Assembly (NCBI GenBank): GCA_019358875.1
Contig: JAHHIF010000037.1
Location: 1-64,000, forward strand
From: Symplocastrum torsivum CPER-KK1
Lineage (GTDB): Bacteria > Cyanobacteriota > Cyanobacteriia > Cyanobacteriales > Coleofasciculaceae
Direction: 5' to 3'
Length of the DNA stretch: 64,000 bases
Shown: positions 27,781 through 35,886 of the stretch, piece after piece
Position numbering within the stretch: the stretch's first letter is position 1
Layout: the number at the start of each line of letters is the position of its first letter
The notes under the pieces: generated by a model
The model's database searches: none
What the model saw: only the letters and a program-made list of their open reading frames with translations
What the model was told of the DNA's origin: nothing
Program-made: the position numbers and the translations under genes

Positions 27781-28434
27781 GTGCAAATTCCGCATTTTTC
27801 TGAATCCAATCATCTGATTGTCAAGTCACTGTTTCATCACAGCGATCAGGAGTTGCTAACTCTGTTTCAGCGTCACCCGGAGCATGGGAAGTACTTCACG
27901 GCAATATTCTGTCGCTATAGTCCCATTGTCTTTACGTTAATTCGGCATTCAGCGCGATCGCCTGTGCAGGCAGATTATCTATTTGCCCTCACCTGGCGTC
28001 ATATTTTCTACGAACTGGGTGGACTGGATTTACGTGACGATAATACGCCTGGGTCGAATTCTTTCCAAAACTGGCTCATCAATATGACGGCTGTCTGTAT
28101 TAACCAAGCCGATTTACCGCCAGTGGAGTCGATTCACTACAACCTCAAAGCCGCACCACCACCATTTTGGTGCTACCTCGAACAAGCCATGGAAAAACTG
28201 CCAGCCGTAATTCGGTTAATGGTAGTGATGGCACAGACGTTCCACTGGAGCGAAACGCGGATTGCGGCGTATCTACAAGCGGAGGGAGAAGTCATTTCAC
28301 CAGCACAAGTGAGAACTCAGCTAAACCAAGGGTATCAACTTTTGGAAGAAGCTCTCCCTGATGATATTCGTGAGGTTTATTTGGGTGGGGAAGCCGCTCA
28401 TCCAGAGCGCAAGTCGGCAGTCAGTACACTCTAG
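27781..28434 (+). CDS. Sigma-70-like (ECF-type) protein, 217 aa
   Basis: Starts with GTG at 27781. Residues about 20-85 (DQELLTLFQRHPEHGKYFTA and LFALTWRHIFYELGGLD) resemble sigma region 2. Residues about 138-195 (LEQAMEKLPAVIRLMVVMAQ and SETRIAAYLQAEGEVISPAQ) resemble the region 4 helix-turn-helix. The spacing suits an ECF or group 3 sigma factor, but the region 2 core is diverged, so promoter activity is unproved. A tetratricopeptide gene follows 70 bases downstream on the same strand and may be its partner. No anti-sigma gene is visible. Confidence 0.55.
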   Translation: MQIPHFSESNHLIVKSLFHHSDQELLTLFQRHPEHGKYFTAIFCRYSPIVFTLIRHSARSPVQADYLFALTWRHIFYELGGLDLRDDNTPGSNSFQNWLINMTAVCINQADLPPVESIHYNLKAAPPPFWCYLEQAMEKLPAVIRLMVVMAQTFHWSETRIAAYLQAEGEVISPAQVRTQLNQGYQLLEEALPDDIREVYLGGEAAHPERKSAVSTL

Positions 28435-28503
28435 CCATGCTAGTGTTTGGCAAACACTCCCAAATCGGCGGGTTAGATAGGGTAGCTAGCACAAAGAGCA
28501 GCA

Positions 28504-29589
28504 ATGAAGAGAGGGTATCTGTTGGTAAAGGCGATCGCTAGTTCTTCGGGAGTGGGGTTACTAACGCTTCTAGCATCTGTGCTAGTCACCAGTACGGGTG
28601 CGTTTGGGCAAACTTTACCCAGTGGTTTCCCAATAATTGACCTCGACGAGCAACTGAATATCCAGTTAAACAACGGTATTCAGAGAGAATCGAGAGATCA
28701 AGCGGACTCACTCCTGCGACAGGGAGGACAAGCGCAGCGCCGTGGAGATTTGGAAAGTGCGATCGCCACCTGGTTGCAAGCGCTTGACCTTTATCAACAA
28801 GCGGGTGACTTACAGGGATTAGGTCAAACTTACAATTACTTGGGTATAGCCTATGTCAATCTGGGACGCTACCGACAGGCAGAAGATGCCTTCCGCCGAC
28901 GCTTGGGAATTGCTCGTACCCTAAACGATTTTCAAGCACAGGTTTATGCCTTAAATAATGTGGGTACAGTGCTACTAAAAGATAGGAATCTGGAAGCCGC
29001 ACAAGATACTTTTTTACAAGCCCTGACGGTTGCCCGTAGTATTAAAAATCGAGAGGGTGAAGGATTAAGTCTGAGTAATCTTGGTTTAGTAGCCGCTGAA
29101 GCAGGAAACTATACGGAGGCAATCAATCGCTACGAAGCCGCCTTGGATTTTCGGAGTGCCGCGACAGACCGACTAGGGCAAGCAAATACGCGCAATAATT
29201 TGGGAGATGCCTATCGTGCCGCTAAACGTCAAGCAGAGGCTCAAATTTCTTACCGACTAGCACGGATACTCGCTGAAGATAGTCGTGATCTCACCAACCA
29301 ATTTCGGGCATTGAGGGGCTTGGTACTGTCTCACAGTGCAGCTAGAGAGTATCAATTGGCATTTAGATCGCTTAACCAATATATCGCTCTGGCGCAAAAA
29401 GAAGCCAACCGCTCTGAAGAACTGATCGCACTACGGCTATTTGCTGAGCTTTCTCAAGTCACGGGCAATTTGTCCAATGCCCGGACTTATTACATACAAG
29501 CGATCGCAGTGGCAAATGCGATCGGAGATACCCAGGAAGAAACCTTTTTACGCAACGATCTCGCTCAAATCCTGTATGAGCAAAGGTGA
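28504..29589 (+). CDS. Exported tetratricopeptide-repeat protein
   Basis: A 361-aa protein with an N-terminal signal-like segment (residues 1-36: VGLLTLLASVLVTSTGAFGQ) and at least six TPR units from about residue 75 to 350, such as LGQTYNYLGIAYVNLGRYRQ, VYALNNVGTVLLKDRNLEAA and LSLSNLGLVAAEAGNYTEAI. TPRs mediate protein-protein contacts. The signal suggests a periplasmic location. It lies just after the sigma-like gene on the same strand, so co-expression is possible. No enzymatic domain. Confidence 0.85.
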   Translation: MKRGYLLVKAIASSSGVGLLTLLASVLVTSTGAFGQTLPSGFPIIDLDEQLNIQLNNGIQRESRDQADSLLRQGGQAQRRGDLESAIATWLQALDLYQQAGDLQGLGQTYNYLGIAYVNLGRYRQAEDAFRRRLGIARTLNDFQAQVYALNNVGTVLLKDRNLEAAQDTFLQALTVARSIKNREGEGLSLSNLGLVAAEAGNYTEAINRYEAALDFRSAATDRLGQANTRNNLGDAYRAAKRQAEAQISYRLARILAEDSRDLTNQFRALRGLVLSHSAAREYQLAFRSLNQYIALAQKEANRSEELIALRLFAELSQVTGNLSNARTYYIQAIAVANAIGDTQEETFLRNDLAQILYEQR

Positions 29590-29965
29590 CATCTCCAGAC
29601 GCTGACTCTTCGAGTACAGCGCAGATCTTATCGTTCCCCCAAACCCCCACAAGATGATAAAACTACTTGTTTGATACAAGGGGAAAGCTAATGCTCTTTT
29701 TCCTTTTCCCAAAATTGAATAGGCAATCCCTAGAACCGCTTATTTAGTCATTTGTGCGATCTCACTAACCTTGACTTGTTTAGGAAGCACTTTCAGGTCA
29801 TAGAACATATCAGTCAGTCTGAACCTGTTAAATGCGATCGCCTTTCAAAGAATGTCTCTCAGAAGCTAACTGTAACTATGAAAAGCTTTAGATTTTAGAT
29901 TAAGGCAGTGAGGATTTGTAATTCTAAATCTAAAATCACAGTAGGATGTTTCCAACTGATTAGCG
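29590..29965. other. Intergenic region with an AT-rich inverted repeat
   Basis: 376 bases between same-strand genes. GATTTTAGATT (29891-29901) is the inverse of AATCTAAAATC (29927-29937), a common cyanobacterial repeat type; it lies 30 bases before the next start codon. One HIP1 site at about 29836. No ORF. Confidence 0.5.
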
Positions 29966-30766
29966 ATGCTTTCTACTGATTTTCTCAATCCCTGGCTAGT
30001 TGCTGTTGGATTAAATACGGCTTTACTCGCGATCGCTTTTATTGCTCCCAAGAAGTTACTGACACCCGCAGGACTATTCCACGGTTGGCTACTTGGTGTC
30101 TTGATCTGGGGGACGCTTGGCTGGCAAGGCTACTTGGTAGTACTGTTTTACTTTCTAGTAGGTTCAGGCGTTACTCGCATCGGTATGGCCCAGAAAGAAG
30201 CCGAGGGAATTGCGGAAAAGCGATCAGGGGCAAGAGGCCCAGAAAATGTCTGGGGTTCAGCCCTTGCCGGAGCCTTGTGTGCCTTGGGAGTACTGCTAGT
30301 TCCGTATTTTAATCAAGACGTAGGAGCGCAACGTCTTATATCCCTACTGTTACTGGGATATGTGGCAAGTTTCTCTACAAAACTTTCTGACACCACTGCT
30401 AGTGAGGTTGGAAAAGCTTATGGAAAGCGCACGTTTCTCATCACTACCTTACAGCCTGTGGCGCGGGGAACTGAAGGAGCGGTTAGTTTAGAGGGAACCC
30501 TGGCAGGGATCGTTGCTTCAGCCGCGATCGCATTTGTTGGTTGGGGGGTTCATCTCATTGATTTGAGAGGTGTAGCGATTTGTATAATCGCCGCCTTCAT
30601 TGCCACCAACCTGGAAAGTGTAATTGGGGCAACGCTGCAATCAAAATTTGATTGGATGACGAATGAACTGGTGAACGTTTTTAATACACTGATTGGTGCG
30701 ATCTCAGCGGTACTGTTGGCTTTAGCATGGCAAGGGTTAAGCTTGGGTACAACCGGAATCGCTTAA
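29966..30766 (+). CDS. DUF92/TIGR00297 membrane protein (VTE6-like)
   Basis: A 266-aa polytopic membrane protein with about seven hydrophobic helices. The family signature KLSDTTASEVGKAYGKRTFLITTLQPVARGTEGAVSLEGTLAG is intact. The plant homologue VTE6 is a phytyl-phosphate kinase that recycles phytol from chlorophyll into tocopherol and phylloquinone. A similar phytol-salvage role is plausible but inferred. It is convergent with hetR, 30 bases away. Confidence 0.88.
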   Translation: MLSTDFLNPWLVAVGLNTALLAIAFIAPKKLLTPAGLFHGWLLGVLIWGTLGWQGYLVVLFYFLVGSGVTRIGMAQKEAEGIAEKRSGARGPENVWGSALAGALCALGVLLVPYFNQDVGAQRLISLLLLGYVASFSTKLSDTTASEVGKAYGKRTFLITTLQPVARGTEGAVSLEGTLAGIVASAAIAFVGWGVHLIDLRGVAICIIAAFIATNLESVIGATLQSKFDWMTNELVNVFNTLIGAISAVLLALAWQGLSLGTTGIA

Positions 30767-30796
30767 CTTAAGCGATTCCCTTCCACCCTCAGTTAT

Positions 30797-31738
<942 letters not shown>

Positions 31739-31771
31739 TTAAGTGATTTGCCTCACCGTTGCACCAAATCA

Positions 31772-31786
31772 GTGAGTTCACCTCAC
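31772..31786. promoter_or_regulatory. Short inverted repeat in the hetR upstream region
   Basis: GTGAG (31772-31776) and CTCAC (31782-31786) flank TTCAC, 75-90 bases before the hetR start. It could be an operator for hetR autoregulation. The half-sites are short and may be chance. Confidence 0.3.
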
Positions 31787-31881
31787 GCCGCAGAACATGC
31801 GCTTACGTTAAGCACCCTAATATTTAAAACTGAATATTCTATTATAGGAAACAAATTAATAAGCGTAAAAACTGAAAAAAC

Positions 31882-31894
31882 TCCGCTACCACGA
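31882..31894 (-). other. Possible third, decayed RGSG-coding copy
   Basis: The 13 bases TCGTGGTAGCGGA on the minus strand are identical to the RGSG-coding core of the peptide gene at 32436-32528. In one frame they read LRGSGVFS. No ATG in that frame lies near; only GTG 31983. It may be the debris of a third tandem copy between the patX-like gene and hetR, or chance. Confidence 0.3.
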
Positions 31895-31930
31895 AGGGAA
31901 GCAAGATAGATGAAGGTCTTCCAGTAACAA

Positions 31931-32152
31931 TCATAGCTGGGTAAATGGATTTTCTTGTAATTGAAACAAAGGTTTGCGTCCACTTCCGGGATGTGGTGCT
32001 GGATTTCCTCTTATTGTAGTTTTTGCCGCTAGCAATTGGGTAGCAGAAGCATCCTGTAATTGTGCTATTCTCCAGTCGGTGATGACCTGAGAACCAACAG
32101 AAAGTGGAATTGCTAGTAGAGTAAACACAATAGTAGAGGTAAGAGTACGCAT
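31931..32152 (-). CDS. PatX-like HetR-inhibitor peptide precursor, motif variant PGSGR
   Basis: A 73-codon gene from ATG 32152. The N-terminus MRTLTSTIVFTLLAIPLSVG is a hydrophobic export-like segment. Near the C-terminus is NPAPHPGSGRKPL, aligning with the RGSGR pentapeptide of PatS/PatX but with Pro in place of the first Arg. PatX, as known in filamentous cyanobacteria, has just this layout: hydrophobic N-terminus plus an RGSGR motif near the C-terminus, found together with HetR. The gene is 234 bases upstream of hetR on the same strand. An imperfect inverted repeat lies 11 bases before the ATG, shared with the next peptide gene. An upstream TTG start at 32227 would extend it through the repeat and is less likely. 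Whether PGSGR still binds HetR is unknown. Confidence 0.7.
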   Translation of the reverse strand: MRTLTSTIVFTLLAIPLSVGSQVITDWRIAQLQDASATQLLAAKTTIRGNPAPHPGSGRKPLFQLQENPFTQL

Positions 32153-32163
32153 AACAAAAATTT

Positions 32164-32189
32164 GTGTCAGGGTTTCTAGTCCCTGATAC
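32164..32189 (-). promoter_or_regulatory. Inverted repeat upstream of the PGSGR peptide gene
   Basis: On the plus strand GTGTCAGGG (32164-32172) faces CCCTGATAC (32181-32189) around TTTCTAGT; eight of nine positions pair. On the minus strand it reads GTATCAGGG-ACTAGAAA-CCCTGACAC. Its GGG-N8-CCC core recalls the short inverted GGGG/CCCC site bound by HetR at Anabaena hetP, but the match is loose. TCCTGA, one base from the DIF1 core TCCGGA, lies about 25 bases upstream on the same strand. Confidence 0.5.
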
Positions 32190-32435
32190 GAGATTTCTGC
32201 TATGGGATCAGGACAAACTCTCGTCAAAGCTTACTTGCAGAGCGGCAAAACTCTGGTAATTTTTGAGTAGCGCGATCGCTTCTTACCATAGTCTTGCCGC
32301 TCACAGTCGCGGGTGTGCTGAAGGACTCTACATTCACCGTTGCCCCACGGAAATGCTACCCGAAGAGCAAAGCTTAGCTTACTATCTCCTCCTACACCTT
32401 CCCAAAAATTCATTGGTGCATGTATAATTGGGGAT

Positions 32436-32528
32436 TCAGCGTCCGCTACCACGATGAGGAGCCTTGTTGTCTTCTTGCTGAGTTTTAGCCGAGAGCGATT
32501 GACCAAAGAAAGTAGTGTAAATGCTCAT
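32436..32528 (-). CDS. 30-aa PatS/PatX-like peptide ending in HRGSGR
   Basis: From ATG 32528 the minus strand encodes 30 residues beginning MSIYTTFFGQ and ending NKAPHRGSGR, followed by TGA at 32438-32436. An exact RGSGR pentapeptide at the C-terminus is the hallmark of PatS, the diffusible inhibitor that binds HetR; PatX carries the same motif. It sits about 740 bases upstream of hetR on the same strand, next to the PGSGR gene. The APHRGSGR end parallels APHPGSGR in that gene. Unlike normal PatX it lacks a hydrophobic N-terminus; an in-frame GTG at 32582 would add 18 residues but no membrane segment. It may be a PatX copy with an internal deletion or a PatS-like cytoplasmic peptide. No clear ribosome site is seen. 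Confidence 0.72.
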   Translation of the reverse strand: MSIYTTFFGQSLSAKTQQEDNKAPHRGSGR

Positions 32529-32538
32529 AGCAGATGTC

Positions 32539-32566
32539 CGTATCAGAGTTTCTAGTACCTGATACG
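32539..32566 (-). promoter_or_regulatory. Perfect inverted repeat upstream of the HRGSGR peptide gene
   Basis: CGTATCAG (32539-32546) is the exact inverse of CTGATACG (32559-32566), ending ten bases before the ATG. The loop (AGTTTCTAGTAC) matches the loop of the repeat at 32164-32189, so the two upstream regions are homologous. A second perfect repeat TTCCTGA/TCAGGAA lies next to it at 32570-32576 and 32584-32590. Likely an operator or promoter element; the protein that binds is inferred, not shown. Confidence 0.55.
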
Positions 32567-32658
32567 GAGTTCCTGAAGGCACATCAGGAATAACTTCCTT
32601 GGAAGTTTATTTTCTTGTGCGAGAATTGGTGTTAAAATTACAGATTTTACGAATGTAA

Positions 32659-34665
32659 TTACGGTATTTCAATCTTTTCGACGACTAACCAGCAACCTGA
32701 GTGGTTAAGACGACCCCAAACCGTAAGCTGTTCTTGGTCGAGGCAAGCTTGTAGTTGCTCATCCACGCTGGAGAGTAGAGTAATTAGCCTCCAGGTTTGA
32801 CCCTCATGAGCCTCTGGAGCCGTCAATGTAATACAGTAATCTTGCTGATTGCAGCGCTGAAAAATGCCTGTGAATCGTGTTGGGGGCTGTGAATTAGGGA
32901 CTGGTGGTTGGGAAGATTCTGCTGTGACGTTACTTTCAGGCTCGACACTTCCTAGTGCAGTGTGGTCGAAATAACTATCCAGTTGAAAAAGGTTAAAAAA
33001 CTTACCTTTCAAGCTTTCTTTCCTTCTGCCTTCTGCCTCCTGCCTTCTGCCTTCTTGTACTAGTCCTTTCGTATTACCTGTCGCTGGATAGTTCTCTGGA
33101 TTATCCAGGTAGTAGCGTTGCCAGGACAGCCAGTCGGGATGGTTTGAAGGCAAATTGAATAAAGGAATAATCGCAGCTGGAGCAACTGGATCTTGCAATA
33201 AGGCTTCTTGAATAGATCTAACTTGCAAATCCCTAGGTTGACAATTCAAGCTTACGGATAAGGCGGCTGCCATCCCCGCCGCTTGCCCAATGTTCATAAC
33301 CACGGGTTGCAACCGCGTTGCACCATTAGCAATGTGAGACACAGAAATATTTTTCTCACAGACCAAAAGACCATCGGTTGAAACCGGGATCAAGCAGCCA
33401 TACGGAATCGTAAACGGTGTTCCTGTCCAGCGCCCTCCCCAGCGAATGGATTTCGGTTTTAAAGGAAAGTTGATACCGGGATAGTGGTGGTCATTAGCAT
33501 AGTTACCCACAGCAATGGAGGCGATAGCGAAGCGCTGCTGCGATAGCGAAGCGTTAGCGAGTCTACGCGCTTCGCGCATGCTTCGCAAACGAGCGTCAGC
33601 GCAGATCGCATTTCCTCGGCTAATATCGACAGGCAACGCTGCTACTCGTCCGTCAGCAACTGGCAATAAATCTTGCTCCCGCACCGTAACGAGTCCTTGA
33701 AGACGACGGCTTTCGCGGTAGTAAGGATGTAGCGCATAAGCCCCTCCACCAAATTGGGAGTTGGGAAAGATGTTATCAGCTAAACCATAGCGATGCCCTA
33801 GCTGAGACTGAATAAAGTGAGCAAAACCTTGAGTGTGCCAACGGGCTTCCTGAAGAAACTGTTGCTGCTTATCACTAGATTCAACTAAGCGCCCAACGCC
33901 TTCACCATAATCATTGCCACACTGAGGCCAGTTAATCATAAACAGTCCTCCTGGTAGGCGTCCGTAATTTAGAAATTGCTCTGCCCCATAATTGTCCCAA
34001 GCACCCACAAATTGCTCCGGGGAATAATCAGGAGGGGCAGGAATCTCTGGGGCATCTTCTGCCTCCCCAAAATCTTTGAGGACGACTACCCAAGTTGGCG
34101 CTTGTACGGGATACTGCTGAGTCAACTGATTAACTGACACCGGGGCGCTAGGTTCCTCAAACTCAGATTGCAGTTCCCACCCCCAACGGTACGGCACTTC
34201 GGCTAAAGCCAACACATCTCCCAGTTCCGTAGCATCTAGCGTGACTTTGGCTTTAACGGTGAAATTTTCAAATCGAACACCCGTAATGCAGTTGCCTTGG
34301 CGCAAAATCTCTAAGGGAGTTTGCCCAGCAATCCACTTCAGGTTAGGTAGCTGCTGCACCCAATCAGCAAGTAGCTTCGCACCTGTGCGAGGGTCAAAAC
34401 TAAACATACTCACCCAACTGTTGTCTAATCCACCTATCTGCCGTTGCCGCAGTTCCCGCAAAAATGCCCCCCATAAACCCGTTTGAAAGGCGACAAGTTC
34501 ATTCCCATCAGGCGCTGAGACACCCGCAGAAGTCAGCATTCCCCCCAACCAAGGAAATTCACTCACTAGTAAGGTTTGGGCACCTTGACGTGCAGCTTGA
34601 ATAGCCGCGGCTGTGCCACCGGTACCACCCCCAACCACTAAAACATCAGTCGTTAATTCATTCAT
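32659..34665 (-). CDS. FAD-dependent oxidoreductase, 668 aa
   Basis: Starts MNELTTDVLVVGGGTGGTAAAIQAARQG, a Rossmann GxGxxG dinucleotide-binding start typical of the FAD_oxidored family ('xanthan lyase'-like). Later segments include DATELGDVLALAEVPY, GGRWTGTPFTIPYGCLIP and ANGATRLQPVVMNIGQAAGMAA, which closes the FAD domain. The substrate is unknown. Two dispersed repeats are embedded in frame: at 33521-33586 (encoding RLRSMREARRLANASLSQQR) and at 33010-33060 (encoding EGRRQEAEGRRKES). A Ser/Pro-rich linker follows, then a 55-residue C-terminal domain. The gene is intact despite the insertions. Confidence 0.85.
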   Translation of the reverse strand: MNELTTDVLVVGGGTGGTAAAIQAARQGAQTLLVSEFPWLGGMLTSAGVSAPDGNELVAFQTGLWGAFLRELRQRQIGGLDNSWVSMFSFDPRTGAKLLADWVQQLPNLKWIAGQTPLEILRQGNCITGVRFENFTVKAKVTLDATELGDVLALAEVPYRWGWELQSEFEEPSAPVSVNQLTQQYPVQAPTWVVVLKDFGEAEDAPEIPAPPDYSPEQFVGAWDNYGAEQFLNYGRLPGGLFMINWPQCGNDYGEGVGRLVESSDKQQQFLQEARWHTQGFAHFIQSQLGHRYGLADNIFPNSQFGGGAYALHPYYRESRRLQGLVTVREQDLLPVADGRVAALPVDISRGNAICADARLRSMREARRLANASLSQQRFAIASIAVGNYANDHHYPGINFPLKPKSIRWGGRWTGTPFTIPYGCLIPVSTDGLLVCEKNISVSHIANGATRLQPVVMNIGQAAGMAAALSVSLNCQPRDLQVRSIQEALLQDPVAPAAIIPLFNLPSNHPDWLSWQRYYLDNPENYPATGNTKGLVQEGRRQEAEGRRKESLKGKFFNLFQLDSYFDHTALGSVEPESNVTAESSQPPVPNSQPPTRFTGIFQRCNQQDYCITLTAPEAHEGQTWRLITLLSSVDEQLQACLDQEQLTVWGRLNHSGCWLVVEKIEIP
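33010..33060. repeat. CTTCTGCCTTCTGCC repeat inside the oxidoreductase gene
   Basis: Several units of CCTTCTGCCTTCTGCCTCCT type run through 33015-33057. The same simple repeat is found between genes in this window (CTACCCTCTGCCCTCTGCC near 15077). Here it is in frame and encodes a charged EGRRQEAEGRRK stretch in a linker. Confidence 0.8.
33521..33586. repeat. GCGATAGCGAAGCG repeat inside the oxidoreductase gene
   Basis: GCGATAGCGAAGCG occurs at 33521-33534 and 33540-33553, followed by the inverted part CTACGCGCTTCGCGCATGC at 33563-33581. This is a widespread cyanobacterial palindromic repeat; a related copy is at 58991-59022. It is in frame and adds an Arg/Ala-rich helix-like insert to the protein. 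Confidence 0.8.
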
Positions 34666-34824
34666 TAGCCATTACCCGGATTAGGAATTAAAAAATTCTC
34701 TCAGTCCGTCACTTAAAAAGCGATGAGGAGATGCGGAGATTGGGATTTTTTGTCAGTTATTTCTGCCAGCCTGGTCTAGCGAGTGGTAAAGTCTAAAATC
34801 GCGGAAGTTACTAAAAGCAGCAGG

Positions 34825-35886
34825 ATGAAAGCACAAGTATTCCGAGGGGTTAATCAACTGAATTACGAAGAGGTGCCAGTACCCGAACTCCAAAGTGATG
34901 AGGTGTTGGTACAGGTGCGAGTCGTAGGACTTTGCCAGTCGGATATTAAAAAGATTCGCTATCCTCTCTATGAACCACCCCGCATTTATGGGCATGAAAC
35001 CGCTGGGATAATAGCGGCGTTAGGAGAGGATGTTAAGGGTTGGCAGATTGGGCAACGGGTGGTTGTTATGCACCACATTCCCTGTATGCGCTGTGGCTAC
35101 TGTCTAAATGACAACTTTTCAATGTGCGAGGTTTATAAAAACATCACGACAACGGCTGGGTTTACGCCTAGTGGTGGTGGCTTTGCAGAGTATGTCAAGG
35201 TTCCAGGGCATATTGTTCGGTGTGGGGGGTTAATTCCAATCCCCGATCGCGTTAGTTTTGAACAAGCGAGTTTTGTCGAACCGACTAGCTGTTGCCTCAA
35301 GGCGGTAAAAAAAGCGCAAGTTAGCCCCGGACAAACGGTTTTGGTAACGGGTGCGGGTCCAATTGGGCTAATGTTCATTATGTTGGTGAAGTGTTTTGGG
35401 GCAAGAGCGATCGCAACTGACCTCATCCCTAGCCGCATTGAGAAAGCACTAGCTGTTGGTGCGGAAGCCGCTTTTGATGCCCGTGATGCTGATTTACAAC
35501 AGAAAGTCTTCTCCCTTACTGAGGGTATGGGTGTTGATACGACTCTCTTAGCTGTTCCTAGTGACAAAGCCTTTTTCCAAGCGCTTGACTGTACACGCAA
35601 GGGTGGAAAAATCCTATTTTTTGCCGAGTTCCCGGATGAGGTGGAAATTCCCATTAATCCTAATATCCTGTACCGCCGAGAAATCGACCTGATGGGAAGC
35701 TACAGTTCCTCCTATCGCCTTCAGTCTCTTGCTGCTGATATTGTATTTAACCAGCGCATTGATGTGGATGCGTTAATTAGCGATCGCTATCCTCTCCAAA
35801 AATTAGCAAAGGCTGTTGAACAAGCGATTACACCAACCCCCGATACTTACAAAATCTTGATCTACCCTCAAGCTACTGTTGGATAG
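34825..35886 (+). CDS. Zinc-dependent alcohol dehydrogenase family protein (MDR)
   Basis: A 353-aa medium-chain dehydrogenase/reductase from ATG 34825 (MKAQVFRGVNQLNYEEV). Catalytic zinc ligands: Cys in GLCQSDIKK and GHETAG His-Glu. The structural zinc site is CMRCGYCLNDNFSMC. The NAD(P)-binding Rossmann motif is VLVTGAGPIGLMFI. The closest relatives by motif are sorbitol/threonine dehydrogenase-like proteins. The open frame begins with GTG at 34783, but the ATG has the better family start. The last 14 bases overlap the convergent ChaN gene. The substrate is unknown. Confidence 0.88.
   Translation: MKAQVFRGVNQLNYEEVPVPELQSDEVLVQVRVVGLCQSDIKKIRYPLYEPPRIYGHETAGIIAALGEDVKGWQIGQRVVVMHHIPCMRCGYCLNDNFSMCEVYKNITTTAGFTPSGGGFAEYVKVPGHIVRCGGLIPIPDRVSFEQASFVEPTSCCLKAVKKAQVSPGQTVLVTGAGPIGLMFIMLVKCFGARAIATDLIPSRIEKALAVGAEAAFDARDADLQQKVFSLTEGMGVDTTLLAVPSDKAFFQALDCTRKGGKILFFAEFPDEVEIPINPNILYRREIDLMGSYSSSYRLQSLAADIVFNQRIDVDALISDRYPLQKLAKAVEQAITPTPDTYKILIYPQATVG

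Noticed and set aside
31783-31983. 66-codon frame containing RGSGV
   Set aside because: It needs a GTG start inside the PGSGR peptide gene in another frame and lacks the final Arg. Kept only as a possible decayed copy at 31882-31894.
32231-32506. 91-codon open frame on the minus strand overlapping the HRGSGR gene
   Set aside because: Starts within the small gene in another frame, has no family likeness and no conserved features. The 30-codon frame with RGSGR explains the region better.
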